Of a DNA stretch of 64,000 nucleotides, positions 49,994 to 58,299 are shown one piece after another. The stretch lies in IMG/VR virus record IMGVR_UViG_3300025098_000012, positions 124,001-188,000 of that record; one strand, given 5' to 3'. Both the position numbers and the translations under genes were made by a program. Positions within the stretch are counted from its first letter, which is position 1. Every line of letters starts with the position of its first letter. The notes beneath the pieces were generated by a model. That model saw only the letters and a list, made by a program, of their open reading frames with translations. It did no database searches and had not been told where the DNA came from. The DNA comes from a virus.

Positions 49994-52900
49994 TTACCCC
50001 TTAACGATGTCGGAAGGTTTGATGATAAAGAGGCAGGTATAACAAGCGAGCAGTTTCTCACTCTTACCTCCTCTTCTTTTGTAAACAGTATTGCCGAGTG
50101 GAGTTTTACACTTGGGACAACAAGGTTTTTCCTCATTCCGACATTGGCGATAAGTACGATCTTTCTTATACCAATAAATAGCTTGCTTCATGTATCTGGA
50201 GGCAACACGATTAGCTTGCTTTTTGACGGCACGAGAAGTTACAGGAACAGTACCAGCTCCACCTGGTATAGTATCTTGATCGTCAGTATAAATGTTCAAG
50301 TAATCACCCGAAGTATCTACAACAAGATCTTCTACAGGATAGCGTTGCGATCCATGAGGGAACTGCACATCGACCATACCAATTGCAGGGAAGATAGCTA
50401 TAACGAGTCCAGACCTTGACGGATTACCACCAAGAAAGGGGTATACACGCATCCCTAGCTCGAACGCTTGGGATCTACGCTGATAGTCAACATATTGTGT
50501 AGATCGTTTTTGCATGATTACAGTGCCTCCACTCTTATAGTAGGTGTCAATAAATGATCTATTAAAATTATTTGCTTGTTTATTTGATGAGGTAGACTCA
50601 ATTTCTTGTGTCGCTGTGTCATCAAATAGCTCAGTAAGCCTACTTCTTATGTCTTTGAGCCTCTGTCTCTTAGTCGCACCATCTAAACTTTTCACTTTTT
50701 CTAGTTCTTGCTGTATCTGCTCCCATCTAAACTTTTTCGTGTTATCACTGTAGAGCTGAATACCGTCAATGCTACTCCGAGTTTCTTCAATTCTCCATCT
50801 TGTCCTAAATTCTTCTCCAGCGGCTTCTCTCTCTTCTTCGGTGTATTCTTTACCAGTTGATAGATCAACACCATCAACGAACACCTCGAAAAACTTATCT
50901 TTGTTTTCTCTCCAAAAGAGCTTCATTTGCTCTTTGACTTTCTTAGAAGGACCAGAGCTATCACCTTTAGGTTTGTAGTAGCCATCCCCCTTAGACTCTT
51001 TTTCGACAGTATGGAGATTAACGAAACCTCCACTCATGTAATCCCTTAACAGTTTCTTCATGTCATCAGACAATGGGTTAGGACAGGGATCATCTGAGGG
51101 GAGGAGCTTCTTGTCTCCCACACCTGCGGCGTTATTTGTAGGCCCACCAGGACAGTAGTCGTCATCTAATAAATCCAACATATCTCCATAAGGTCCTTGC
51201 TCACCTCCAACTACAGCTTTAAAATCTTCTGTGTCGAGGTTTTCAGTGACCGACTCAATCAAATCTCGTGTCTTACTAGGGTTAGTGCCTTGTTGGGAGA
51301 GCATACTGATGCCTTCTTCCCAAGCCTCTGATCCTGTTTGTCTTGCGAGTTCAAGTAATCGGTCGGGTACTTCGGCATACCCATCAATGACACCCTCACT
51401 ATTTATCATGCGTATTGTATTGAGGGCTGTTTCAGATGCTTTTAAGTTTACGAGCTTACCCTGTAATGATTTCTTTTCTTCATCAGACAGACCTTCCCCA
51501 TCATTTTCTAGGAGTGCTTTTGCTTCACCAATCTCCTCTGCGACCCTTCCAACCATAGCATTACGCTGTTCTTCATTCATCTTCTTAAAGCGTCTGCCTT
51601 GAACTCTGCGTACATTCTGTAGGTGCTTCTCTTTATCGTGATCATCCCCATCAGTAGGGAACTCAAGTAGCCCGAACTCTGGATCTTCCACAATACTCTT
51701 TTGTGCATGGGTTGTTGCTAAGTAGCTACCTAGATTTTGTGCGTACTCCTTTTGAACAGCCTCATAGTTTTCTAAGTCTGATTTTAAGGAACTGAGAGAA
51801 TCTTCTGCATCTTTCAAAGAATTCTTAAGTTGCTTTAGAGTTTCCTCATCTGTGTCATCGTCAGCTTCCGATAACTTTTGTTGAGCTTTATTCACCTTGT
51901 CGGTGGTTTCCTTAATGTCCTTATTGAGTTGTTCTACTGTAGGAGGAGGTGTGGGGGGCTTTAAATCCTTTGCCTCTTCGTCAATGTAAGACTGTAGACC
52001 ATCGAGTCCTTGATTTCTCATCACTTCTTCGACTTTGAATGCACCGGATCCGTAAGCCTGCACCATTTGTTGAACTTGATCTTCGGTCAACTCATCAAGT
52101 GCATCTACAGTTTCACTTATCCTTTGAATAAATGTGCGAGTGCTCTTTCTAGTTGATGCAAGATCCTTCTTCTCAAGTCCTTTGATTTGTTCCTTGAGAT
52201 CACGCTTCTCTTTATCGCTTAAAGAAGGATCTTCGAGCTTTTTTTCGAGATTCTCTATCTTCTCACTCGTGCCTTTGCTTAACTTATCCCTAAAGGCTTT
52301 CTCAAGGCGATCCTTGATTTCTGCCTTTTGGACATAGCTCGGCTGTTCCAATAAAGGAGCACCTTCAACAAACGGAGGTTCTTCTTTCGGAGGTGTATCA
52401 TCCCCCTTTGCGTCATCCTTTCCCGATTCATTTCTAGGTTTTGGCTCACCCTTACCTTTGCTTTTACCCTTGCCTTTGGGTTCTTCTTCTCCTGTTTGCT
52501 TCTCACGCTCTTTAGCTCTCTCGTCCAAGACATCTTTGGTTTCTTTTACTTCTTCTTCAGTAATGTCGGATGCCTCTTGAACATCAACCTCGACAGCATC
52601 AATCCCCTCTTCTTCAAGAGATGTGGTGAGCTTTTCAGCGACTCTCTTTTTATAAGGACCTCGCTTTTTGCCTTTATCGGATCTTGTTTTTCTTTTCTTC
52701 TTAGGTGGTGGTTCACCTACTTCTTCCCGAACCTCCTCATGGATGTCCATAAGAAGAGCCATAATGTCTCTCATGGTGCGTTCTTCAACAAGAGACATAT
52801 CTCTCATATCACGACCATTGTTCATCCTTGAGAGCAGGTCATATTGTTCATCATTGAGAGTAGCGGCTACGGAATAGCTGACATCACTAGAGTCTCCCTT

Positions 52901-53239
52901 AGACCCTCTAGCTTTATCCATAGCTTTGTTAAAGTCTTGGACAGCTTTTGGGTGGGCACGATTATAAGCTGTATTAAACGACAACTCATCACCTGTCAGC
53001 CTACTCTTATACTTACGACTTTTGAGCTTGTCTTTGACCTTCTTAACGATCTTCTGCTCTTTTTTCTGTTTCCTTTTCTGCTCTGGCGTGAGCTTTTGCT
53101 TCTTTCGCTTTTTCTTTTTAGTTGGCTTACGAGATCCGTCCTCACGCTTTTGAGAAGCCGCAACTCGGTGTGCCTCTAAAAGAAGGCGATCTGTTTTCTC
53201 TAGCTCCGTTTGGAGTTCTAGTAGAAGGCGACTAATCAT
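49994..53239 (-). CDS. Large charged virion-module protein with C-terminal zinc ribbon
   Basis: A 1081-residue protein. The N-terminal 250 residues are extremely Lys-rich (KPTKKKKRKKQKLTPEQK, PPPKKKRKTRSDKGKKRG). The middle is a long run of charged coiled coil (KLEDPSLSDKEKRDLKEQIK, LKDAEDSLSSLKSDLENY). Near 895-970 is a folded beta region (GMRVYPFLGGNPSRSGLVIA). The last 70 residues have CRNEEKPCCPKCKTPLG and LACYTC, a likely zinc ribbon. It lies upstream of the protease, where portal genes often sit, but I see no portal signature. An internal head or core protein is the best guess. Confidence 0.8.
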   Translation of the reverse strand: MISRLLLELQTELEKTDRLLLEAHRVAASQKREDGSRKPTKKKKRKKQKLTPEQKRKQKKEQKIVKKVKDKLKSRKYKSRLTGDELSFNTAYNRAHPKAVQDFNKAMDKARGSKGDSSDVSYSVAATLNDEQYDLLSRMNNGRDMRDMSLVEERTMRDIMALLMDIHEEVREEVGEPPPKKKRKTRSDKGKKRGPYKKRVAEKLTTSLEEEGIDAVEVDVQEASDITEEEVKETKDVLDERAKEREKQTGEEEPKGKGKSKGKGEPKPRNESGKDDAKGDDTPPKEEPPFVEGAPLLEQPSYVQKAEIKDRLEKAFRDKLSKGTSEKIENLEKKLEDPSLSDKEKRDLKEQIKGLEKKDLASTRKSTRTFIQRISETVDALDELTEDQVQQMVQAYGSGAFKVEEVMRNQGLDGLQSYIDEEAKDLKPPTPPPTVEQLNKDIKETTDKVNKAQQKLSEADDDTDEETLKQLKNSLKDAEDSLSSLKSDLENYEAVQKEYAQNLGSYLATTHAQKSIVEDPEFGLLEFPTDGDDHDKEKHLQNVRRVQGRRFKKMNEEQRNAMVGRVAEEIGEAKALLENDGEGLSDEEKKSLQGKLVNLKASETALNTIRMINSEGVIDGYAEVPDRLLELARQTGSEAWEEGISMLSQQGTNPSKTRDLIESVTENLDTEDFKAVVGGEQGPYGDMLDLLDDDYCPGGPTNNAAGVGDKKLLPSDDPCPNPLSDDMKKLLRDYMSGGFVNLHTVEKESKGDGYYKPKGDSSGPSKKVKEQMKLFWRENKDKFFEVFVDGVDLSTGKEYTEEEREAAGEEFRTRWRIEETRSSIDGIQLYSDNTKKFRWEQIQQELEKVKSLDGATKRQRLKDIRSRLTELFDDTATQEIESTSSNKQANNFNRSFIDTYYKSGGTVIMQKRSTQYVDYQRRSQAFELGMRVYPFLGGNPSRSGLVIAIFPAIGMVDVQFPHGSQRYPVEDLVVDTSGDYLNIYTDDQDTIPGGAGTVPVTSRAVKKQANRVASRYMKQAIYWYKKDRTYRQCRNEEKPCCPKCKTPLGNTVYKRRGGKSEKLLACYTCLFIIKPSDIVKG

Positions 53240-53245
53240 TGCAGA

Positions 53246-53887
53246 CTACCCTCTCAAGTTAAGGAACTTACGAGCAACACGCTGTGCCATCTTCTCACTT
53301 CTACGAGAAAGATCGGGATCACCTTTGTCTCCACGACCAACACCTTGTAGATCGGGGTCATCGCTAATTTGTACTCTGTTCTTACGGAGGTCTTTGCGAG
53401 GAGGCTTATTCTTAGGAGATCTCCTAACGAGCTTTTCAACTGCTTCGTCCTCTTTTTCAGCTTGGGTCTTAGTCGCTACTCTCTTGTGAGGACAGATATA
53501 TGAACTTGCCTTACGCTCCATACTCGCCATCTTGCGAACATCAAAGCAATGTCCTGCAAAACTCTTTCTGAGAACTCTAAGTGCTTGAGCGAGGATGAGG
53601 TAAAACCTATGAGCGTGTTCGCTCTCTCTGGTGTCTAGCCAAACAGCTTGGAGCTTTCTAACTTCTTCAGCTTTACCGTCTAAAACATCTACATATTTAA
53701 GCTCTTTATCAAGAGAGACAGCTTCCTCAAAAAGTGCTTCTATGGTGAGGAAATGCTTACGGATGCAGTCTGGACATCTTTTACGAGGTTGGTTAAGATG
53801 ATCTTCGAGTAGGACAATCTGTTTACAGATCTCTCGTAAGTTATATAAGGGACTCATAATCGGCAATAAACCTTGATCGTTGCTCAT
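53246..53887 (-). CDS. Unknown virion-module protein with cysteine motif
   Basis: A 213-residue protein starting at MSNDQGLL, with AAAGAGGTG upstream; a 46-residue longer reading is rejected because it runs through the promoter motif. Contains RKRCPDCIRKHFLTIE and later ICPHKRVATK, a possible zinc site, and a basic C-terminus. First gene of the minus-strand block leading through the 1081-residue protein to the protease, 6 bases apart. No family recognised. Confidence 0.78.
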   Translation of the reverse strand: MSNDQGLLPIMSPLYNLREICKQIVLLEDHLNQPRKRCPDCIRKHFLTIEALFEEAVSLDKELKYVDVLDGKAEEVRKLQAVWLDTRESEHAHRFYLILAQALRVLRKSFAGHCFDVRKMASMERKASSYICPHKRVATKTQAEKEDEAVEKLVRRSPKNKPPRKDLRKNRVQISDDPDLQGVGRGDKGDPDLSRRSEKMAQRVARKFLNLRG

Positions 53888-53930
53888 AACTACACCTCTT
53901 TTTTTTGGGATACTAACTACAAGTAGGAAA

Positions 53931-53945
53931 TATAAACAAACTATT
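53931..53945 (-). promoter_or_regulatory. Promoter-like motif AATAGTTTGTTTATA
   Basis: AATAGT-type motif with one change, 43 bases before the start at 53887, and divergent from the GTAACCCC-type copy at 53959. It may drive the capsid operon. Confidence 0.6.
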
Positions 53946-53958
53946 AAACTAAGAGAGC

Positions 53959-53976
53959 GTAACCCCTTATTTATAT
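53959..53976 (+). promoter_or_regulatory. Promoter-like motif GTAACCCCTTATTTATAT
   Basis: Consensus GTAACCCC-type motif 41 bases before the ATG at 54018. Confidence 0.6.
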
Positions 53977-54017
53977 CTCTATGTAAGAACCACCAAACAC
54001 TCTTAAAGGAGAACAAC

Positions 54018-54281
54018 ATGGGCAAGAAAAGACCAGATCAAGTGAAGCGAGTCCACGAGGCTTTGAAGATGAACGCTAAAGAGGCCAAGTACGGTATGCC
54101 GTACTGTAAGTGGCGAAAAGAAGAATCTCGTTGGGAGATCTCAGACGCTTCGGGTCGAGATGCGTCAATGTTCTTCTATCCCGAAGGGGAGCGTTGGACT
54201 TATCAAGCTCCTTACTACGATGAGGAGGACTCAACCTTTAGTCGTTCACTTGGGAACGCCTACTGTTGTTACACAGGTTAA
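54018..54281 (+). CDS. Small unknown protein
   Basis: An 87-residue protein starting MGKKRPDQVKR with AAAGGAGAACAAC upstream. It is aromatic-rich in the second half (MFFYPEGERWTYQAPYYDEE), with several Tyr and Trp and a C-terminal AYCCYTG. No family recognised. Preceded and followed by GTAACCCC-type promoters, so it is probably a single-gene unit. Confidence 0.75.
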   Translation: MGKKRPDQVKRVHEALKMNAKEAKYGMPYCKWRKEESRWEISDASGRDASMFFYPEGERWTYQAPYYDEEDSTFSRSLGNAYCCYTG

Positions 54282-54305
54282 TCCTGTAGCCTTTGTCTTT
54301 GGTGC

Positions 54306-54323
54306 GTAACCCCTTATTCATAT
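54306..54323 (+). promoter_or_regulatory. Promoter-like motif GTAACCCCTTATTCATAT
   Basis: GTAACCCC-type motif 39 bases before the ATG at 54363. Confidence 0.6.
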
Positions 54324-54362
54324 AACTACATAACGAAACCCACTCCCACTAGGAGAAAAAGT

Positions 54363-54860
54363 ATGACTGTTTCAACCCCCAACCCACGATATATCTTGGT
54401 TCAAGAGGAATACGGATACCGACATTGGGTCGGTGTCCTACCCTCCGAGATGAAACGAGATAACATCATCTCGTGGTGGAAGAATCTACCCTCTGTAATG
54501 GGTATGTTCTTCAACCCAAGTGGGAGCTTCCCTCTTACTCTTATCGAGCTTGAAGATGTAGCACCCGATGGTGCTGACAAAGCCACATGGAAATGGATAG
54601 ACCCCGATGGTCAAGTGCATATCCTTGATCGCTCTAATGTGGTGCTGTTCGCCCATGTTCACATGGATGATGACAGCTACCTCAAAATCCCTCAAGGAGA
54701 GACTTTTCACCATGCAGGGTATGGAGAGATGCCCTTTGCAGATGAGGAGGACGAGGACGAGTGTGATGAGCCTACTGAAGAACAAATCAGAGAGTGGGCT
54801 TCCGAGAGCGAACTCAGTAGAAAGGTGTTCCAATCCTTGTATCCAGAGATGAAGCTATGA
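54363..54860 (+). CDS. Small unknown protein
   Basis: A 165-residue protein with Trp/Pro-rich beta-like sequence (EYGYRHWVGVLPSEMKRD, DKATWKWIDPDGQVHIL) and an acidic C-terminal half (ADEEDEDECDEPTEEQ). CTAGGAGAAAAAGT precedes the start. First gene of a stack of overlapping small genes extending to 56045. No family recognised. Confidence 0.75.
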   Translation: MTVSTPNPRYILVQEEYGYRHWVGVLPSEMKRDNIISWWKNLPSVMGMFFNPSGSFPLTLIELEDVAPDGADKATWKWIDPDGQVHILDRSNVVLFAHVHMDDDSYLKIPQGETFHHAGYGEMPFADEEDEDECDEPTEEQIREWASESELSRKVFQSLYPEMKL

Positions 54861-55024
54861 GTCCGACAGTAGTCGTGCCGAGTAGTTGGGTTTTAGCTTA
54901 CCTCATCGGTCTTGTTTTTTGTTTTTACAAGGCACACAGGACTGACAAGGTAGAGCTGTTCTTTACCTTTGGTATGATCTATCTACTAGCCCTCACCATT
55001 GGACTAAGACTCTACTATGCTTGA
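54857..55024 (+). CDS. Small membrane protein, two transmembrane segments
   Basis: A 55-residue protein overlapping the upstream stop by ATGA. Two hydrophobic stretches: VVVPSSWVLAYLIGLVFCFY and FTFGMIYLLALTIGLRLYY, with a charged loop AHRTDK between. Coupled to its neighbours. Function unknown. Confidence 0.65.
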   Translation: MSPTVVVPSSWVLAYLIGLVFCFYKAHRTDKVELFFTFGMIYLLALTIGLRLYYA

Positions 55025-55172
55025 CATCTATTATTCGGCACTCATCAGCCTACTTTTCATCTCATTTGGAATAGGTCTTTTTTACTCAACCACAAGAGCG
55101 AGATACTTCGCCTATGCAGGTGTCGGATCTTACATCATAGGACTATTTTTAGGAGTGTATTATGGCTACTAA
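55017..55172 (+). CDS. Small membrane protein, two transmembrane segments
   Basis: A 51-residue protein overlapping the previous gene by 8 bases. Hydrophobic stretches ALISLLFISFGIGLFY and AYAGVGSYIIGLFLGVYY flank a basic loop (STTRARY). It may pair with the preceding small membrane protein; function unknown. Confidence 0.65.
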   Translation: MLDIYYSALISLLFISFGIGLFYSTTRARYFAYAGVGSYIIGLFLGVYYGY

Positions 55173-55335
55173 CAAATATGCAAAAAACAAGAGATCAATC
55201 TACTTATCAGACCCGATAATCCAAGAACTTGAAGCTGAGGCAAAGCGTCAAGATAGAACGGTGTCTTGGCTAATCAAGAGAGCTTGGCTTGAGTCTCGTG
55301 AGAAGATAAAGAAGTATCCCGATGTCGAGCAATGA
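55162..55335 (+). CDS. Ribbon-helix-helix DNA-binding protein
   Basis: A 57-residue protein with the CopG/Arc-type pattern: a beta strand RSIYLSD, then helix PIIQELEAEAKRQ, turn DRTVS, and helix WLIKRAWLESREKIK. Such small dimers bind operators and regulate their own operon. It overlaps both neighbours, consistent with autoregulation of the 54-56 kb stack. Confidence 0.75.
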   Translation: MATNKYAKNKRSIYLSDPIIQELEAEAKRQDRTVSWLIKRAWLESREKIKKYPDVEQ

Positions 55336-55696
55336 ATTCACCCACATCGTAGACGGACAAAGACAATGGAGTCAGAAGGGTCTTAGAACCATCCAAAGTA
55401 CACTGTGTCTTGAGAATACTTTTTTACGATTTAATACCCTCAAAGTATTACTCACAGAGTCCTTTGAAGAGTGTGGTGGTAAGTTCAAGAAGATTCAAGA
55501 GTCAGATATGATCTGTAGGTGGATGTTGCAGACTCCCTGTTGGGATTGCAGTGTGGTACTGCACCACCAACCCACATACCGAGACTCTATTGTTCTTAGG
55601 GTAGGTGGGGGTGTCGAACCAATGAGGCCAGAGAAAGACCTTTTTCCCTTGTGGGGGATCATAAGGGATAAGTGGGAAAATGAAAACAGAGATTAG
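55322..55696 (+). CDS. DG-x-R paralogue family member
   Basis: A 124-residue protein with VDGQRQWSQKGLRTIQ near the start, FEECGGKF in the middle and IIRDKWENE at the end. It shares this layout with the genes at 55680, 56014 and 30463. The start overlaps the ribbon-helix-helix gene by 14 bases. No known family. Confidence 0.75.
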   Translation: MSSNEFTHIVDGQRQWSQKGLRTIQSTLCLENTFLRFNTLKVLLTESFEECGGKFKKIQESDMICRWMLQTPCWDCSVVLHHQPTYRDSIVLRVGGGVEPMRPEKDLFPLWGIIRDKWENENRD

Positions 55697-56045
55697 AGAT
55701 GGTCAGAGGGTGTGGACTAAAGATTCCATAGAGATCATTTTAGAGGGGTATAAACCACATCAGTCAGATGATTACTGGTATAAGTTAGGGGCGGTTTTTC
55801 GAGGTGGACTCATAGAAGCAGGTTTTAGTGAACCTAAAACCTTATTAGAAAATAAGATCACCCTCCACCTAAACACTCAAAAATGGTTTTGCCCCATACA
55901 CCTTCTTCGATTAGATGACGGACAGATCGTCTTTCTTTTTGATCTTGAAATGCACCCTGCAAGAGACTTGATCTATCTGTGGGATTATATCAGAGAGGCT
56001 TGGTCAAAAAAGATCAAGGGTAGCGATTACCCCATATCACCCTAA
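55680..56045 (+). CDS. DG-x-R paralogue family member
   Basis: A 121-residue protein with IRDGQRVWTKDSIEII, later IEAGFSE and a terminal YIREAWSKK. It overlaps the previous paralogue by 17 bases and converges with the 56014 gene, overlapping its end by 32 bases. No known family. Confidence 0.75.
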   Translation: MKTEIRDGQRVWTKDSIEIILEGYKPHQSDDYWYKLGAVFRGGLIEAGFSEPKTLLENKITLHLNTQKWFCPIHLLRLDDGQIVFLFDLEMHPARDLIYLWDYIREAWSKKIKGSDYPISP

Positions 56046-56337
56046 TCCTCTCAAAAAGGGTTCTAGGGTCTTTGACCGTCTCCAAAATAACCTCATCGCC
56101 ATCGCTCCCACAAGCGTCTTTCCCGATGAGTGTTCCTTGTCGGGTAGCTCTCACAAATAGGTGTTGAGAAATCCAAAACATACGAGAGTCATGTTTTGTT
56201 GATTTTAACCCACACTCAGAAAGAGCGTTGGTGATGACGATGAGGGTCATCATCTCATGTTCAGATTTTTGAATCTCGGTCAGTCCGTAAGCAGACCACT
56301 CCCTTCGACCATTAACTTTCTCGGTGAGCGTATTCAT
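56014..56337 (-). CDS. DG-x-R paralogue family member, opposite strand
   Basis: A 107-residue protein with VNGRREWSAYGLTEIQ, then ALSECGLKSTKHDSRMFWI and a terminal RIRVIWGNRYP. Clearly related to the 55322 protein, so the family has spread to both strands. It overlaps the convergent 55680 gene end. Confidence 0.75.
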   Translation of the reverse strand: MNTLTEKVNGRREWSAYGLTEIQKSEHEMMTLIVITNALSECGLKSTKHDSRMFWISQHLFVRATRQGTLIGKDACGSDGDEVILETVKDPRTLFERIRVIWGNRYP

Positions 56338-56521
56338 TCCTAATGTACCTCAACTTTGCTTCATACTCATCATTTGCAAACAATACATCAATCTCTACTT
56401 GTGCTTGAGAGGGTGATGACTGCACGATTTTTTCTGCTTCAAGGTCAAGATGATCCAAAGGCTTTGCAGAACCAGTGATGCGAGCATAGGTGTAAGATTG
56501 AATTAGTTGGTCGATGTTCAT
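56312..56521 (-). CDS. Small unknown protein
   Basis: A 69-residue helical protein. The start at MNIDQLIQ follows a strong GGAGGAAGAA; longer readings lack such a site. It overlaps the next gene by 26 bases. No family recognised. Confidence 0.65.
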   Translation of the reverse strand: MNIDQLIQSYTYARITGSAKPLDHLDLEAEKIVQSSPSQAQVEIDVLFANDEYEAKLRYIRNEYAHRES

Positions 56522-56543
56522 TTCTTCCTCCATAAGTGGGTGG

Positions 56544-56795
56544 TTAAGACTCGTTATATGATTTAACATCTTCCATCCCATAAGTCCGTACACCTTCTTT
56601 AGCAAACTCACGAGCGATAAGATACTCAGCGAGCTGTCCATTCAGCGTTTCTATACGCTCATCTACATACTCATAAGGGTCATTTCTCTCTTTCCAACCT
56701 TCGTACCAGTCAATCATCCTTTGGTGTGCTTCGATTTGTGCGTTGATATGATCTATTTTAGATATGTCTATTGTGTATCTTAGTAAAGGGTTCAA
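56544..56795 (-). CDS. Small unknown helical protein, TTG start
   Basis: An 83-residue protein beginning at a TTG with AAGGAGGTATCTA upstream, a convincing ribosome site for a rare start. Charged helices (DHINAQIEAHQRMIDWYEGW, ETLNGQLAEYLIAREFAKEG). Transcribed with the 56521 gene. No family recognised. Confidence 0.65.
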   Translation of the reverse strand: MNPLLRYTIDISKIDHINAQIEAHQRMIDWYEGWKERNDPYEYVDERIETLNGQLAEYLIAREFAKEGVRTYGMEDVKSYNES

Positions 56796-56807
56796 TAGAT
56801 ACCTCCT

Positions 56808-56822
56808 TGTAGTTCATTTATA
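56808..56822 (+). promoter_or_regulatory. Promoter-like motif TGTAGTTCATTTATA
   Basis: AATAGT-type motif with one core change, 27 bases before the topoisomerase start. Confidence 0.5.
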
Positions 56823-56849
56823 ATACCACTAAAGAAAAGGAGAATGAAT

Positions 56850-58277
56850 ATGCCTACACCACAAGAAGAAAGAAAAATCTCTGCGTTTCAACGCAAAGCC
56901 CTCACAGCTTTTAGGTCGCTTTTGAAAGACCTCAAAAGTTATGGTGCTCAAGCTAAGTCCGAGCATAAAGGTCGAGGACAAGCTGTTATCAATAAGAGAA
57001 AAAGACACATAGTTAAGTCGATTAAGACGCTCCCTCAAGTTCTCACCTTCATGGAGAAGTTTGTCGGATCAGACGAAGTGAGCGATAAAGCATACTCTTG
57101 GAGGAACACTACCCTTTATCTCATTCGTGATCACTTGGCAGGTCAAAAGACGCTAAAAGAGGTGAGCGAGACATTCAAAAAAAACAGCATCCGATCCTTC
57201 AAAGCACTAGAAATCCACAAGAGACAAGCACCTCTTAAGTCAATCATCCCTGTAGAGCTTAGAGCTTACTTACCCGACACAATCACTATTGATGTAGACG
57301 ATGAGGGATATATTAAGACGATCAACGATATGTTCGGCAATAAGACTTACACTTTAGCCGAGAAGATCAAGTCTCAAAAGAAGCTCATCAAAAAGTACAA
57401 CACAATCGTTAAGCTCATTAAAAGGGATCTCAAATCGAGAGATGAGATGACTAAGTTATCTGCAATCATCACTTCAATCATCATGGAAACAGGGATAAGA
57501 CCAGGACAGATTGGAAATGGGATTGTAGAAACAGTAGACGACCAAGAAGTTCAAGTTGAAACCTTCGGAGCGATCACGCTGAACACATCTCATGTTAGCT
57601 TTGTGAGGAATAACTTTGCCGAGCTAAGTTTCAGAGGGAAGATGGGAACTGTAAACACAGCGTCCATCTCAAACTCAGCAATCGTCAAAGTGCTGAAAGA
57701 TTATGTGGATAATGCTCTTTCATCTGGTTCAGATTACATTTTCATTACGAGTGAAGGTGAAAGGTTCACCTACCAAGACCTCATAAAATACTTTAGGACT
57801 AACTTTAAGGGATTTAAGATCACTGATTTTAGGAAACTAAGGGCGACACAAGAAGTTTTTGACGGACTCCAAGAAGAAAGAGATTCAATGCTTCGGAGGA
57901 TTAAAGAGGTCGCAGAGATGGAGACAGAGGATTTGACTCAGCGTGTTGTTGAGATCGTAGCCGAAACGATCAATAAAGCACACGAGAGGGCACAAGTGGC
58001 TTTGAGCCACGATAGTGGAACAACGACTAAGAAATCGTACATCAACCCCGAAGTTCTACTAAGGTTCTTGAGTACAGCTTCAATGCAAAGCACTCTCAAA
58101 GAGAGCATTACGACAGGTAAGACAAAGCTCCACTTTGACCCTATGATGTTCGTTCGAGAGGCGACTCGAACAGCAGGATTGCGTATGATTTCTGCATCGG
58201 GGAGGACGCTAGAGAGTATAGATACAATCATTGATATGTTAGAGCATATTTTTGATGGTGGTATAGTAGAAGGTTGA
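56850..58277 (+). CDS. Type IB DNA topoisomerase-like / tyrosine-recombinase-fold enzyme
   Basis: A 475-residue protein with a catalytic domain of the tyrosine recombinase/topoisomerase IB fold. Visible residues are an Arg in METGIRPGQIG, Lys in LSFRGKMGTVNTAS, Arg in ITDFRKLRATQEVF, and LSHDSGTTTKKSYINPEV with the likely nucleophile Tyr (about 397) and a His ten residues before. The layout fits viral and bacterial TopIB better than integrases. It would relax supercoils ahead of phage replication or packaging. Two ATG codons are possible; the second has better spacing from AGGAG. AT-rich promoter motif upstream. Confidence 0.8.
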   Translation: MPTPQEERKISAFQRKALTAFRSLLKDLKSYGAQAKSEHKGRGQAVINKRKRHIVKSIKTLPQVLTFMEKFVGSDEVSDKAYSWRNTTLYLIRDHLAGQKTLKEVSETFKKNSIRSFKALEIHKRQAPLKSIIPVELRAYLPDTITIDVDDEGYIKTINDMFGNKTYTLAEKIKSQKKLIKKYNTIVKLIKRDLKSRDEMTKLSAIITSIIMETGIRPGQIGNGIVETVDDQEVQVETFGAITLNTSHVSFVRNNFAELSFRGKMGTVNTASISNSAIVKVLKDYVDNALSSGSDYIFITSEGERFTYQDLIKYFRTNFKGFKITDFRKLRATQEVFDGLQEERDSMLRRIKEVAEMETEDLTQRVVEIVAETINKAHERAQVALSHDSGTTTKKSYINPEVLLRFLSTASMQSTLKESITTGKTKLHFDPMMFVREATRTAGLRMISASGRTLESIDTIIDMLEHIFDGGIVEG

Positions 58278-58299
58278 AACCCTAAAAAGAGGATGTGTT

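Noticed and set aside
56850-58277. Integrase marking a prophage
   Set aside because: The active-site pattern fits topoisomerase IB better, and no attachment-site repeats or repressor-type region were seen.
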